A stretch of DNA of 9,124 nt from JBCCTJ01 sp039198585 (GTDB taxonomy: Bacteria > Bacteroidota > Bacteroidia > Cytophagales > Amoebophilaceae): positions 1-9,124 of the forward strand of contig JBCCTJ010000031.1 in NCBI GenBank assembly GCA_039198585.1. The letters run 5' to 3'. The notes under the pieces were generated by a model. It saw nothing but the letters and a program-made list of their open reading frames with translations, ran no database searches and had not been told where the DNA came from. Positions 1 through 6,481 of this stretch are shown one piece after another. The translations under genes and the position numbers were made by a program. Positions within the stretch are counted from its first letter, which is position 1. The number at the start of each line of letters is the position of its first letter.

Positions 1-808
1 CCCACATTCTGAAGGTAGCAACTGCTACAATACCCAATATCACTACAACGATAGTGGCAATACCCCAGCGACTTGTTAAGAATGATAAGAATGAGAGGAA
101 AGCACCTTTTTTATCACTATCTAATTCTCTTACTATGAAGGTACATTCTTTTTTATGGGTAAGAAAATCATACTTATTTTTAATTATCATATCAGGTCGA
201 AAATTATCCCCTTTAAGTTCTACATCTTTACCATCTTTATCCTTGTACTTGAAAGAGATATTTTGTAAACGGCTCTCATCGATTTTTTTTTCGTAATTGT
301 AAAGGCAGTGATGAAGTAATTCGCCAAAATGAGTATCATCGTAAATTCCAACCTTAGCGAATTTCTTAAGTTCTTTGGTTCCATTGGATAATGTAACTTG
401 TATACTAGTTTTTGCACTTTTTTTCTTAACTAAAGCATAGTCACCTGCTGCTTCTGACGAGAAAAAAGTGGGATTATTCTTGTCAATACTACCCTCATTA
501 TTGAACTTGATTATATCAAGATCTAAAGGATCAATATTTTGTTGACGTAAGGAGATATATGTGTTGATTAAATCATCTTTTTTTAGTTTTAATTCTTTCT
601 TAAAATAGTTGCTCTTCGTAGGATTTGCTTTCATTTCATTTAAAGTTTTGACATCACTTATTTTTTCAAATGGGACACTGCCTTTTTTCATCCAAAACGT
701 GACCCCTACCATTTGATCATTTTGGGTTGCAGCAAATAAGCTAGCCATAGAAAATGCTAAGATACCAAATAAAGCGTTCGATTTTTTCATAGTTTTAAAG
801 TTCATCAT
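1..808 (-). CDS. Exported, membrane-anchored protein of unknown function (partial, C-terminus beyond left edge)
   Basis: I do not recognise the family. The frame is open without a stop from the start codon to position 1, so the C-terminus is outside the window. Three in-frame ATGs are possible at 808, 805 and 790. The ATG at 790 gives a typical signal peptide (MKKS, a hydrophobic stretch, then a likely cleavage near SLFAA), with 263 codons visible. After the signal comes a polar, Lys/Asp-rich region of about 220 residues without Cys pairs or a recognised motif. A hydrophobic segment follows at about residues 243-260 (IATIVVVILGIVAVATF), which should anchor the protein in the inner membrane with the polar domain in the periplasm. 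The C-terminal part beyond this helix is unseen. A well-formed Bacteroidota promoter lies about 80-110 bases upstream. It is transcribed away from prfA. Gene reality is well supported by the signal peptide, promoter and long open frame; function is unknown. Confidence 0.8.
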   Translation of the reverse strand, partial: MMNFKTMKKSNALFGILAFSMASLFAATQNDQMVGVTFWMKKGSVPFEKISDVKTLNEMKANPTKSNYFKKELKLKKDDLINTYISLRQQNIDPLDLDIIKFNNEGSIDKNNPTFFSSEAAGDYALVKKKSAKTSIQVTLSNGTKELKKFAKVGIYDDTHFGELLHHCLYNYEKKIDESRLQNISFKYKDKDGKDVELKGDNFRPDMIIKNKYDFLTHKKECTFIVRELDSDKKGAFLSFLSFLTSRWGIATIVVVILGIVAVATFRMW

Positions 809-887
809 ATCAGGTTTTAGTGTAATTAAAAATTTGTAGGTTAAGTATTAGTTATGCTAAAAACTAAATTTAGCTGCCAATTAGGAG

Positions 888-917
888 CAAATATAACTCT
901 TTCTGTAAAAAATCAAA
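888..917 (-). promoter_or_regulatory. Bacteroidota-type promoter for the exported-protein gene
   Basis: On the minus strand there is TTTG at 917-914, then 18 bases, then TATATTTG at 895-888. This matches both parts of the Bacteroidota housekeeping consensus (TTTG around -33, TAnnTTTG around -7). Transcription would begin near 881, leaving a leader of about 70-90 bases before the start codon. The match is visible in the sequence; that it works as a promoter is inferred. Confidence 0.6.
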
Positions 918-1129
918 ATTTTTTAACCAAAAAAATAATCAACTTAGCCAAGTCCTCTTGCTATATCAACTATTATGGCCTAATTAACAGCGTTTTTAAC
1001 TTAGCTGAACAGAACTAGGTAAAGATACGCGGAAAGTTTGGATTATTAAGTTTCTCTGGGTGATTAATATTCTTGCATCAAGGGAAATCCATTGGTTGCG
1101 ATATTACCCCTTATATGAAGTTATCTATT

Positions 1130-1161
1130 TACCTAGCTTGTATTATTCAGTAAGCTAGGTA
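1130..1161. repeat. Inverted repeat, 10-bp arms (hairpin)
   Basis: TACCTAGCTT at 1130-1139 is the exact reverse complement of AAGCTAGGTA at 1152-1161, with a 12-base loop. Two weaker repeats follow directly: TAGCA/TGCTA (1160-1164 and 1172-1176) and TATCT/AGATA (1175-1179 and 1188-1192). All of this lies inside an outer 8-bp pair, AGGGAAAT (1081-1088) and ATTTCCCT (1192-1199). It lacks the T-run of an intrinsic terminator. It could be a structured RNA, a protein-binding site or the end of a lost mobile element. Confidence 0.55.
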
Positions 1162-1250
1162 GCAGCCATGATGCTATCTAGCCGTATAGATATTTCCCTG
1201 CTGACATGCAATTGAACCCTTTTTTACTAAAAAAAGAATACTCTTATAGA

Positions 1251-1289
1251 AAGGTAGCTCTTTTCATAGAGCTCATAAGCGTGTACCTT
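1251..1289. repeat. Nested inverted repeat just upstream of the prfA -7 element
   Basis: The outer arms are AAGGTA (1251-1256) and TACCTT (1284-1289); the inner arms are AGCTCT (1256-1261) and AGAGCT (1268-1273). The repeat covers the place where the -33 element of the prfA promoter would be expected, so an operator role is possible. The arms are short and chance is not excluded. Confidence 0.3.
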
Positions 1290-1291
1290 AT

Positions 1292-1299
1292 TATATTTG
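1292..1299 (+). promoter_or_regulatory. Probable -7 promoter element for prfA
   Basis: TATATTTG is a perfect match to the Bacteroidota -7 consensus TAnnTTTG and lies 48 bases before the prfA start codon, so the leader would be about 40 bases. No TTTG is found at the expected distance upstream; the nearest similar tetramer (TTTC at 1262-1265) is too far away. That leaves the promoter half supported. Confidence 0.45.
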
Positions 1300-1347
1300 C
1301 CTGTATGATAGTTAGCAAAACAATATTTTAGTATATCGCCATAGTAT

Positions 1348-2412
1348 ATGCAAAAACAATTCAAGAACTTCAAAAACAAACTCAAAGAGCTAGAGACTCT
1401 ACTAGGTGAATCATCAATAGCGCAAGACTCTAAGCGGTTTATTAAGCTCAGCAAAGAACACAAAGAAATGAGCAAGATTGTGGATAAAATAGAAGCTTAT
1501 GAACAAAATCAGGAGCTTTTAGTAGAAAACCAAGAAATTTTCCGTACTGAAAAAGATGAGGCTTTTCTATTGATGGCTAAAGAAGAAAAAAAAGAATTAG
1601 AAGCCACAGCTATCCAACTTGAGAAAGAACTGAAAAGGATGCTAGTCCCTGCAGACCCCAATGATAGCAAAGATATTATACTAGAACTCAGAGCAGGTAC
1701 TGGAGGTAATGAAGCAGCCATTTGGGTAGGTGATCTTTTTCGCATGTATCACCGTTTTATTGACTTACAGGGGTGGCAATTGACAATTGCAGATTTTACA
1801 GCTGGTTCTTCTGGAGGATATAAAGAAATTATTGCTACTGTCAGTGGCCATGATGTCTATGGACAGCTAAAATATGAGTCTGGAGTACATCGTGTACAGC
1901 GAGTGCCCGCTACAGAAACACAAGGGCGTTTGCATACCTCAGCTGCTAGTGTTGTTGTCTTACCAGAAGTAGATGATGTGGAGGTACATATCGACATGAA
2001 AGAAGTCAAAAAAGAGACATTTTGCTCATCAGGTCCCGGAGGGCAATCGGTTAATACAACCTACTCTGCTGTTCGTTTGACACATATGCCCAGTGGTATT
2101 GTCGTTTCCTGCCAAGACGAAAAATCACAAATCAAAAATTACGATAAAGCCCTAAAAGTACTGCGAGCACGCCTTTATGAACAAGCGCTCAAAGAACAGC
2201 AAGACTCCATATCACAAGAGCGCAAAAGTATAGTAGGCAGTCAAGATCGATCGGCTAAAATCAGAACCTACAACTATCCCCGCTCAGCCGTGACTGATCA
2301 CAGAATTCACTATACTAATCATAATCTACCCGGCATGCTAGATGGTAATATCGGGGAGATCATAGAAGCACTAAGGGTAGCAGATCATGCTGCAAGAGTC
2401 AAAAATCAATAA
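1348..2412 (+). CDS. prfA: Peptide chain release factor 1 (RF1)
   Basis: RF1 reads UAA and UAG stop codons in the ribosomal A site and triggers hydrolysis of the peptidyl-tRNA ester. The 354-residue product has normal RF1 length. The N-terminal coiled, charged domain covers about residues 1-100. The codon-recognition tripeptide P-A-T at 187-189 (in RVPATETQGR) marks it as RF1 and not RF2. The catalytic GGQ is at 231-233 (SSGPGGQSVNTT), the site where PrmC methylates the Gln in this family. The conserved basic C-terminal region (residues 290-325, including RSAKIRTYNYPRSAVTDHRI) is intact. No Shine-Dalgarno sequence precedes the ATG, as is usual in Bacteroidota. It is the first gene of a plus-strand run and has a probable promoter at 1292-1299. 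Identification is secure. Confidence 0.97.
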   Translation: MQKQFKNFKNKLKELETLLGESSIAQDSKRFIKLSKEHKEMSKIVDKIEAYEQNQELLVENQEIFRTEKDEAFLLMAKEEKKELEATAIQLEKELKRMLVPADPNDSKDIILELRAGTGGNEAAIWVGDLFRMYHRFIDLQGWQLTIADFTAGSSGGYKEIIATVSGHDVYGQLKYESGVHRVQRVPATETQGRLHTSAASVVVLPEVDDVEVHIDMKEVKKETFCSSGPGGQSVNTTYSAVRLTHMPSGIVVSCQDEKSQIKNYDKALKVLRARLYEQALKEQQDSISQERKSIVGSQDRSAKIRTYNYPRSAVTDHRIHYTNHNLPGMLDGNIGEIIEALRVADHAARVKNQ

Positions 2413-2480
2413 GGCAACTAGTTTATTTCGGACATCACCAACCAGCAGAAAATATTCTTTGGTCAAGTCAATTAATTATT

Positions 2481-2499
2481 GTATTTTATAGCAAAATAC
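2481..2499 (+). repeat. Hairpin just upstream of the LRR-like gene
   Basis: GTATTTT at 2481-2487 and AAAATAC at 2493-2499 form a perfect 7-bp stem with a 5-base loop. Outer arms GTCAAG (2462-2467) and CTTGAC (2501-2506) can extend the structure. It ends about 10 bases before the ATG at 2516, so folding could influence translation start. There is no following T-run in the leader itself, so it does not look like an ordinary terminator. Confidence 0.45.
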
Positions 2500-2515
2500 G
2501 CTTGACTAACCAACT

Positions 2516-3256
2516 ATGACAATTTTTTTTTATGATGGCTTCTTGCCTTTCTGGGCAAGAAAAACAGCTCAACGGCTGCTAAATAGCATATACCTGGGCC
2601 ATCATCAGGCAATTAATTCTTCTGCAAGGCATTTATACTTGACAAGAAAGAACTCCCAATCATTTGCATCTACCTCAGCAAGTTGTTACCTAGCAAAAGT
2701 TATTGCTGGCATATTCGGCACTTATGAACCTACAACAGGCCTACTAGACTTGCGTGGTAGTTACACCGCACAAATTGCTTCTGATCATCTTTTTAAAGAT
2801 AGCAATGATCACCTTGACAAGCAAGAAAGTCAAGCCAGTTTTATATCAGTAGAAGAAATTCTCAAAGCAATCAAAAAATACCAAAAAGCCATTAGAGTGA
2901 TTGACCTCAGTCATAATGCTATCGATCTATTTAATGCAAGGAAAATACTAGAAGTAGCTCGCGAATGTCCCCACATAGAAAAGCTAATACTCAAAGAGAA
3001 TATATTGATGGCGCACCATAGGATGACACGTTTTTTCGATTATGACTTGAATCTTTTTCTTAAAAAAAACTCCGTAAAAGAAGTTAATATTGAAGGAAAT
3101 AGACTTGCTACACAAATACAGTGGCGGAATCTATTTAGAAAAAACTATGGAAGGTATGTAGATGCTAAACTAGTCACGCAAAAAGGAGAAAAATTACAAC
3201 AATTACCCTATCAAGAAGGAGTTTTAGGCATGCTTTGGTTTTATTTTTTCTCTTAA
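2516..3256 (+). CDS. Leucine-rich-repeat-like protein of unknown function
   Basis: The protein has 246 residues and I cannot place it in a named family. The centre carries three LRR-type units of the pattern LxxLxLxxNxL: IRVIDLSHNAI (126-136), IEKLILKENIL (154-164) and VKEVNIEGNRL (187-197). The consensus Asn residues fall at 134, 162 and 195, spaced 28 and 33 residues apart. A 28-residue period is typical of the ribonuclease-inhibitor-like LRRs common in eukaryotes. The first 110 residues match nothing I know, though LLDLRGSY (76-83) could be a degenerate further unit. The C-terminus ends in hydrophobic, aromatic residues (LGMLWFYFFS). There is no signal peptide. The gene lies 103 bases after prfA and 72 before rsmA. 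In host-associated bacteria such repeats often bind host or ribosomal proteins, but that is inference. Codons 3-6 contain a run of nine T. Confidence 0.75.
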   Translation: MTIFFYDGFLPFWARKTAQRLLNSIYLGHHQAINSSARHLYLTRKNSQSFASTSASCYLAKVIAGIFGTYEPTTGLLDLRGSYTAQIASDHLFKDSNDHLDKQESQASFISVEEILKAIKKYQKAIRVIDLSHNAIDLFNARKILEVARECPHIEKLILKENILMAHHRMTRFFDYDLNLFLKKNSVKEVNIEGNRLATQIQWRNLFRKNYGRYVDAKLVTQKGEKLQQLPYQEGVLGMLWFYFFS

Positions 3257-3275
3257 TTGATCATTTTTTAATAGG

Positions 3276-3309
3276 TTTGCTACAGATTATGGCAACTCTT
3301 TTAGCCTTG
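3276..3309 (+). promoter_or_regulatory. Possible promoter for rsmA-tsaD
   Basis: TTTG at 3276-3279 is followed after 22 bases by TAGCCTTG (3302-3309), which matches the TAnnTTTG element at all but one fixed position. Transcription would start about 13 bases before the rsmA ATG. The spacing is at the long end of the accepted range, so this is tentative. Confidence 0.25.
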
Positions 3310-3328
3310 TAGTAGTACCTTACCACTT

Positions 3329-4102
3329 ATGAAAAATATCCAACCTAAAAAAAGTTTAGGGCAGCATTTTCTTCAAGACTCTTCCACTGCACAGGCTATT
3401 GTTAGTGGACTGGATATGTCAGCAACCAATCAGGTAATCATTGAAATAGGGCCAGGCATAGGGGCTTTAACAGATTGGCTTATCACAACTCATTATCCCC
3501 TTTTTCTAGTAGAAATAGACGCTAGGCTCATCCCCCTTTTAAAGAGAAAATATGGAGAAAAAGCATCTATCATAGAAGACGATTTTCTTACGATCAACTT
3601 AAGCCATATCACAAAATGCCCTATTAGCCTGATTGGGAGTTTCCCCTACAATATTTCTTCTCAACTTTTCTTTGCTATTCTAGCCAATAAAAAACAAATT
3701 GATCAGGTGGTATGTATGGTTCAAGAAGAAGTAGCACTGCGCATTACTGCACGTTCTGGCAGCAAAGCATATGGTCTTCTTAGTGTTCTTCTGCAAGCTT
3801 TTTATGAAACTAGCTATCTCTTTCAGGTAGCTCCTGAGTCTTTCAATCCCCCTCCCAATGTTCTTTCTGGTGTTATTAAACTGACCAAACGGGGCAGTCA
3901 AGAGATCGGTTGTGACGAAGAGGCATTTTTCAAAGTCGTTAAGGCTGGCTTTCAACAGCGTAGAAAAATGTTACGCAACTCCCTGCGCATTTTAGGTAAG
4001 TCTCTTGAAAAGGCACCTAATCATCTACTAGAGAAGCGCGCAGAAGCACTCACAGTAGCTGACTTTGTAAAGCTGACACAGCTACTATTCTCAGATAATT
4101 AG
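3329..4102 (+). CDS. rsmA: 16S rRNA (adenine(1518)-N(6)/adenine(1519)-N(6))-dimethyltransferase
   Basis: RsmA (KsgA) uses S-adenosylmethionine to dimethylate two adjacent adenines in the 3'-terminal hairpin of 16S rRNA, a late check in 30S assembly. The product has 257 residues, about the normal size. The N-terminal signature KKSLGQHFL is at 7-15. The SAM-binding glycine motif EIGPGIGALT is at 39-48, the acidic ribose-binding residue is Glu62 (VEID), and DDF follows at 84-86. Motif IV, usually N-[LF]-P-Y, here reads S-F-P-Y at 104-107, so the conserved Asn is Ser. The downstream FNPPPNVLSGV (172-182) also departs from the common PPPKVDSAV form. The C-terminal rRNA-binding part (FQQRRKMLRNSLR, 208-220) is well kept. 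It is followed after 23 bases by tsaD, probably in one transcript. Identification is secure; full activity is uncertain because of motif IV. Confidence 0.95.
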   Translation: MKNIQPKKSLGQHFLQDSSTAQAIVSGLDMSATNQVIIEIGPGIGALTDWLITTHYPLFLVEIDARLIPLLKRKYGEKASIIEDDFLTINLSHITKCPISLIGSFPYNISSQLFFAILANKKQIDQVVCMVQEEVALRITARSGSKAYGLLSVLLQAFYETSYLFQVAPESFNPPPNVLSGVIKLTKRGSQEIGCDEEAFFKVVKAGFQQRRKMLRNSLRILGKSLEKAPNHLLEKRAEALTVADFVKLTQLLFSDN

Positions 4103-4125
4103 TTAAAATCATTATACTTGGAAAT

Positions 4126-5157
4126 ATGAGCCATCACCTATCAAAACCTATATTAGCCATCGAATCATCATGCGATGAGATGGCAGCAGCAGTAATGACC
4201 GAAGGAAGATTAGTAAGTGAAGTAGTAGCCAGCCAAGCGATTCATACTGAATATGGAGGTGTAGTACCTGAGTTCGCCGCAAGAGCCCACCAAGTTCAAA
4301 TCATTCCCGTAGTTAACCAAGCATTACAAAAAGCAAAAATACAACCCAAAGATCTAGGCAGTATTGCCGTCACACAAGGCCCCGGCTTGCTTGGGTCTCT
4401 TTTGGTAGGTAACTCCTTTGCTAAAGGCATGAGTTTAGGGTTAAATATTCCATTGCTAGGGATCCATCACTTGCAAGCTCATCTACTGGCCAATTTTCTA
4501 GAAAAACCACATCCCACTTTTCCTTTTTTAGGTCTTATCATTAGTGGAGGCCATACACAACTGATCAGAGCAGAAAGAGCCTATCAGTTATACCTTTTAG
4601 GTAGTACAGAAGATGATGCAGTTGGTGAAGCTTTTGACAAAATAGCCAAAACCATGGGCATCCCCTACCCAGGAGGCAAACAACTAGATGACTATGCCCT
4701 ACAAGGTCATGCAGAGAGGTTTAGCTTTCCTGTCACTGTGATGCCAGGTTATCAGTTTTCCTTCAGCGGGATCAAAACAGCTTTTCGCTATCTAATAGAA
4801 AAAGAAAGTAAAGAAAATAGTAATTTTGTTACTGATCACTTGTATGATTTATGTGCCAGTGTACAAGCTACACTAGTCAAAATGATTATCATCAAAGTAG
4901 AAAAAGCTTTAATAGATACCAAGCTATCTACCTTAGTAATAGGTGGGGGAGTAGGTAACAATAGGGCTATTCGGGTGGCTTTACGAAAGCTAGCCAAACA
5001 GTATAACATCAAACTTTTTTTCCCAGCTCACCATCATACGACTGACAATGCTGCCATGATTGCTATGACTGCTCACTTTGCTTGGCAGCAAGGACACACT
5101 GCATTTGATTTTGGCCCTATGCCACGCATGGAGCTCCCACTAATCACAAGTAAGTAA
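4126..5157 (+). CDS. tsaD: tRNA N6-adenosine threonylcarbamoyltransferase TsaD
   Basis: TsaD transfers the threonylcarbamoyl group from threonylcarbamoyl-AMP to A37 of tRNAs that read ANN codons, acting with TsaB and TsaE, which are not in this window. The product has 343 residues, the usual size. It opens with the ASKHA-fold phosphate loop region (ILAIESSCDE, 9-18). The metal-binding HxxxH is at His115 and His119 (IHHLQAHLLA). SGGHTQL (140-146) forms part of the nucleotide site. GEAFDKIAKTMGIPYPGG (167-184) is the family signature. The third metal ligand is Asp307 in TTDNAAMIA. The GGGVAAN segment reads GGGVGNN at 273-279, a mild variation. The gene ends 7 bases before the stop codon of der on the other strand, with no room for a separate terminator. 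Identification is secure. Confidence 0.97.
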   Translation: MSHHLSKPILAIESSCDEMAAAVMTEGRLVSEVVASQAIHTEYGGVVPEFAARAHQVQIIPVVNQALQKAKIQPKDLGSIAVTQGPGLLGSLLVGNSFAKGMSLGLNIPLLGIHHLQAHLLANFLEKPHPTFPFLGLIISGGHTQLIRAERAYQLYLLGSTEDDAVGEAFDKIAKTMGIPYPGGKQLDDYALQGHAERFSFPVTVMPGYQFSFSGIKTAFRYLIEKESKENSNFVTDHLYDLCASVQATLVKMIIIKVEKALIDTKLSTLVIGGGVGNNRAIRVALRKLAKQYNIKLFFPAHHHTTDNAAMIAMTAHFAWQQGHTAFDFGPMPRMELPLITSK

Positions 5158-5202
5158 GTAGTAGCTATTTCTTCTTAAAAAGAAGCGTCAAAGGAGCTCC
5201 AT
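5128..5202. repeat. Inverted repeat spanning the tsaD/der convergent junction
   Basis: ATGGAGCTCC at 5128-5137 is the exact reverse complement of GGAGCTCCAT at 5193-5202, and each arm contains the 8-bp palindrome GGAGCTCC. One arm lies in the last codons of tsaD and the other in the last codons of der. A small hairpin, CTTCTT/AAGAAG at 5171-5185, sits between them. The pair could act as a two-way transcription stop, but both arms also encode ordinary C-terminal residues, so chance remains possible. Confidence 0.35.
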
Positions 5203-6472
5203 TTAGATGAAAATATATCCGCATTTGGTTTTCGATATAGCGCTTATAGTTACTAGGAATATATTGTGGAAAATTACAAAAAAAAGCAAAAGTAGGATTC
5301 TTGTTAGGGAGTTGAACCATGTACTTAATCTTGATACTTTTCCCTTTTACAGTGGGGGGAGGCTGACGGTTAATAGCGCGAATCAAGACATTATTAAGCT
5401 CATGAGTAGAAAATTTTTTATGAGCAGTTTGGTATACTTCCATAGCCTTTTCAATAGCTTGATAAATACCCTTTTTATAGAGTCCCGATATACACAATAT
5501 AGGCACATGGTTCATATAAGCTAGCTGACGCATAATGCTCTGTTTGTAGTCAGGAATTGTAATCCCCTTCTCTTTCATTTTATCCCACTTATTAACGAGC
5601 AGTACCAGCCCTTTTTTCCTGCGCTGTACCAAGCTCATAATACTTTGATCTTGCTTGGTAAGTCCCTCCTCTGCATCTATGAACATAATACATACATCTG
5701 CTTCCTCGATGACTCTAATGGATCTAATCAAGGCATAAAACTCAACACTCTTACTATTTACTTGATTTTTCTTGCGTATTCCAGCAGTATCGATAAAGAT
5801 AAGATGCTTATTATACAGACGATAGTGACTGTTAATAGGGGTACGTGTAGTATTGGGTTGATCACTGACAATGCTCCGATTTTCACCTAGCACTTTATTC
5901 AAAAAAGTAGACTTTCCCTGATTAGGACGTCCTATTAAAGCTATTTTAGGAATATTTTGCTTATCTTCTTTTTCTTCTTCAGGGAAAAGAGCAACTAAGG
6001 CATCTAGCATATCTCCTGTACCACTGCCATGAGTAGCAGAAATAGGATACACAGACCCTATACCAAATGTATGAAACTCATATGCTTTCAAAATAAAAGC
6101 ATGGTCATCAGATTTATTGGCAACAACTAAAACAGGCTTTCCCTGATTCTGCAGGAGTTTTACAATTTCTCTATCTGCACTAGTCACCCCCCTTTGGGAG
6201 TCTACTACTAGCAAAATTACCTGTGCTTCTTGTATGGCCAGTTTGACTTGCTCATCGATTACTTGCTGCATAGTGCTAACATCATAGTTGATATACCCTC
6301 CTGTATCAATGAGTGTAAACGAGTGGCCACACCAATCAGCGACCTCATAACATCGATCACGTGTAACGCCTGGCATATCGTCTACAATGGCTTTCTTCTT
6401 TTCGGTAATTCTATTAAAAAGTGTAGACTTACCTACATTCGGTGCTCCTATGATAGCTACTATATTTCCCAT
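5165..6472 (-). CDS. der: Ribosome biogenesis GTPase Der (EngA)
   Basis: Der is a tandem-GTPase that helps assemble the 50S ribosomal subunit. The 435-residue protein has the full architecture. GTPase domain 1 has G1 GAPNVGKST (9-17), G3 DTGG (56-59), G4 NKSD (119-122) and G5 SAT (145-147). An acidic linker (FPEEEKEDKQ) follows at about 163-172. Domain 2 has G1 GRPNQGKST (181-189), G3 DTAG (228-231), G4 NKWD (294-297) and G5 ISG (328-330). A KH-like C-terminal domain runs from about 350 to 435 and ends in a basic tail. Two oddities are in domain 2: Gln185 replaces the usual Val in the P-loop, and G5 has SG where SA is usual. It lies 9 bases downstream of era in the same direction, so the two are probably cotranscribed. 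Confidence 0.97.
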   Translation of the reverse strand: MGNIVAIIGAPNVGKSTLFNRITEKKKAIVDDMPGVTRDRCYEVADWCGHSFTLIDTGGYINYDVSTMQQVIDEQVKLAIQEAQVILLVVDSQRGVTSADREIVKLLQNQGKPVLVVANKSDDHAFILKAYEFHTFGIGSVYPISATHGSGTGDMLDALVALFPEEEKEDKQNIPKIALIGRPNQGKSTFLNKVLGENRSIVSDQPNTTRTPINSHYRLYNKHLIFIDTAGIRKKNQVNSKSVEFYALIRSIRVIEEADVCIMFIDAEEGLTKQDQSIMSLVQRRKKGLVLLVNKWDKMKEKGITIPDYKQSIMRQLAYMNHVPILCISGLYKKGIYQAIEKAMEVYQTAHKKFSTHELNNVLIRAINRQPPPTVKGKSIKIKYMVQLPNKNPTFAFFCNFPQYIPSNYKRYIENQMRIYFHLNGAPLTLLFKKK

Positions 6473-6481
6473 TTTGTTACA

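Larger units (their letters stand above)
809..1347. other. Divergent intergenic region with two promoters, inverted repeats and possible coding remnants
   Basis: No intact gene is visible in these 539 bases. The region holds the minus-strand promoter at 888-917, a plus-strand -7 element at 1292-1299, and a run of inverted repeats between 1081 and 1289. Two short open stretches could be relics of a lost gene. One is on the minus strand at 1103-996 (35 codons ending in a stop, containing WISLDARILITQRNLIIQTF). The other is on the plus strand at 1009-1158. They overlap, so at most one was ever coding, and I recognise neither. No RNase P, tmRNA or SRP RNA signature was seen. Confidence 0.5.

Noticed and set aside
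54..417. Short open frames on both strands at the left edge (54-296 plus, 220-417 minus)
   Set aside because: They overlap the longer minus-strand frame with signal peptide and promoter, and their translations show no domain character.
1227..1745. Minus-strand open frames at 1227-1475 and 1509-1745
   Set aside because: They lie wholly or largely antisense to prfA, which is certain; no independent support.
2413..2515. Intrinsic terminator after prfA
   Set aside because: A hairpin exists at 2481-2499, but it is AU-rich and no T-run follows within the leader. The nearest T-run is inside the next gene's coding sequence.
3680..3955. Minus-strand open frame inside rsmA
   Set aside because: Antisense shadow of a secure gene.
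4113..4120. TATACTTG as a -7 promoter element for tsaD
   Set aside because: It lies only 5 bases before the ATG, so transcription would start at or after the start codon. Cotranscription with rsmA is more likely.
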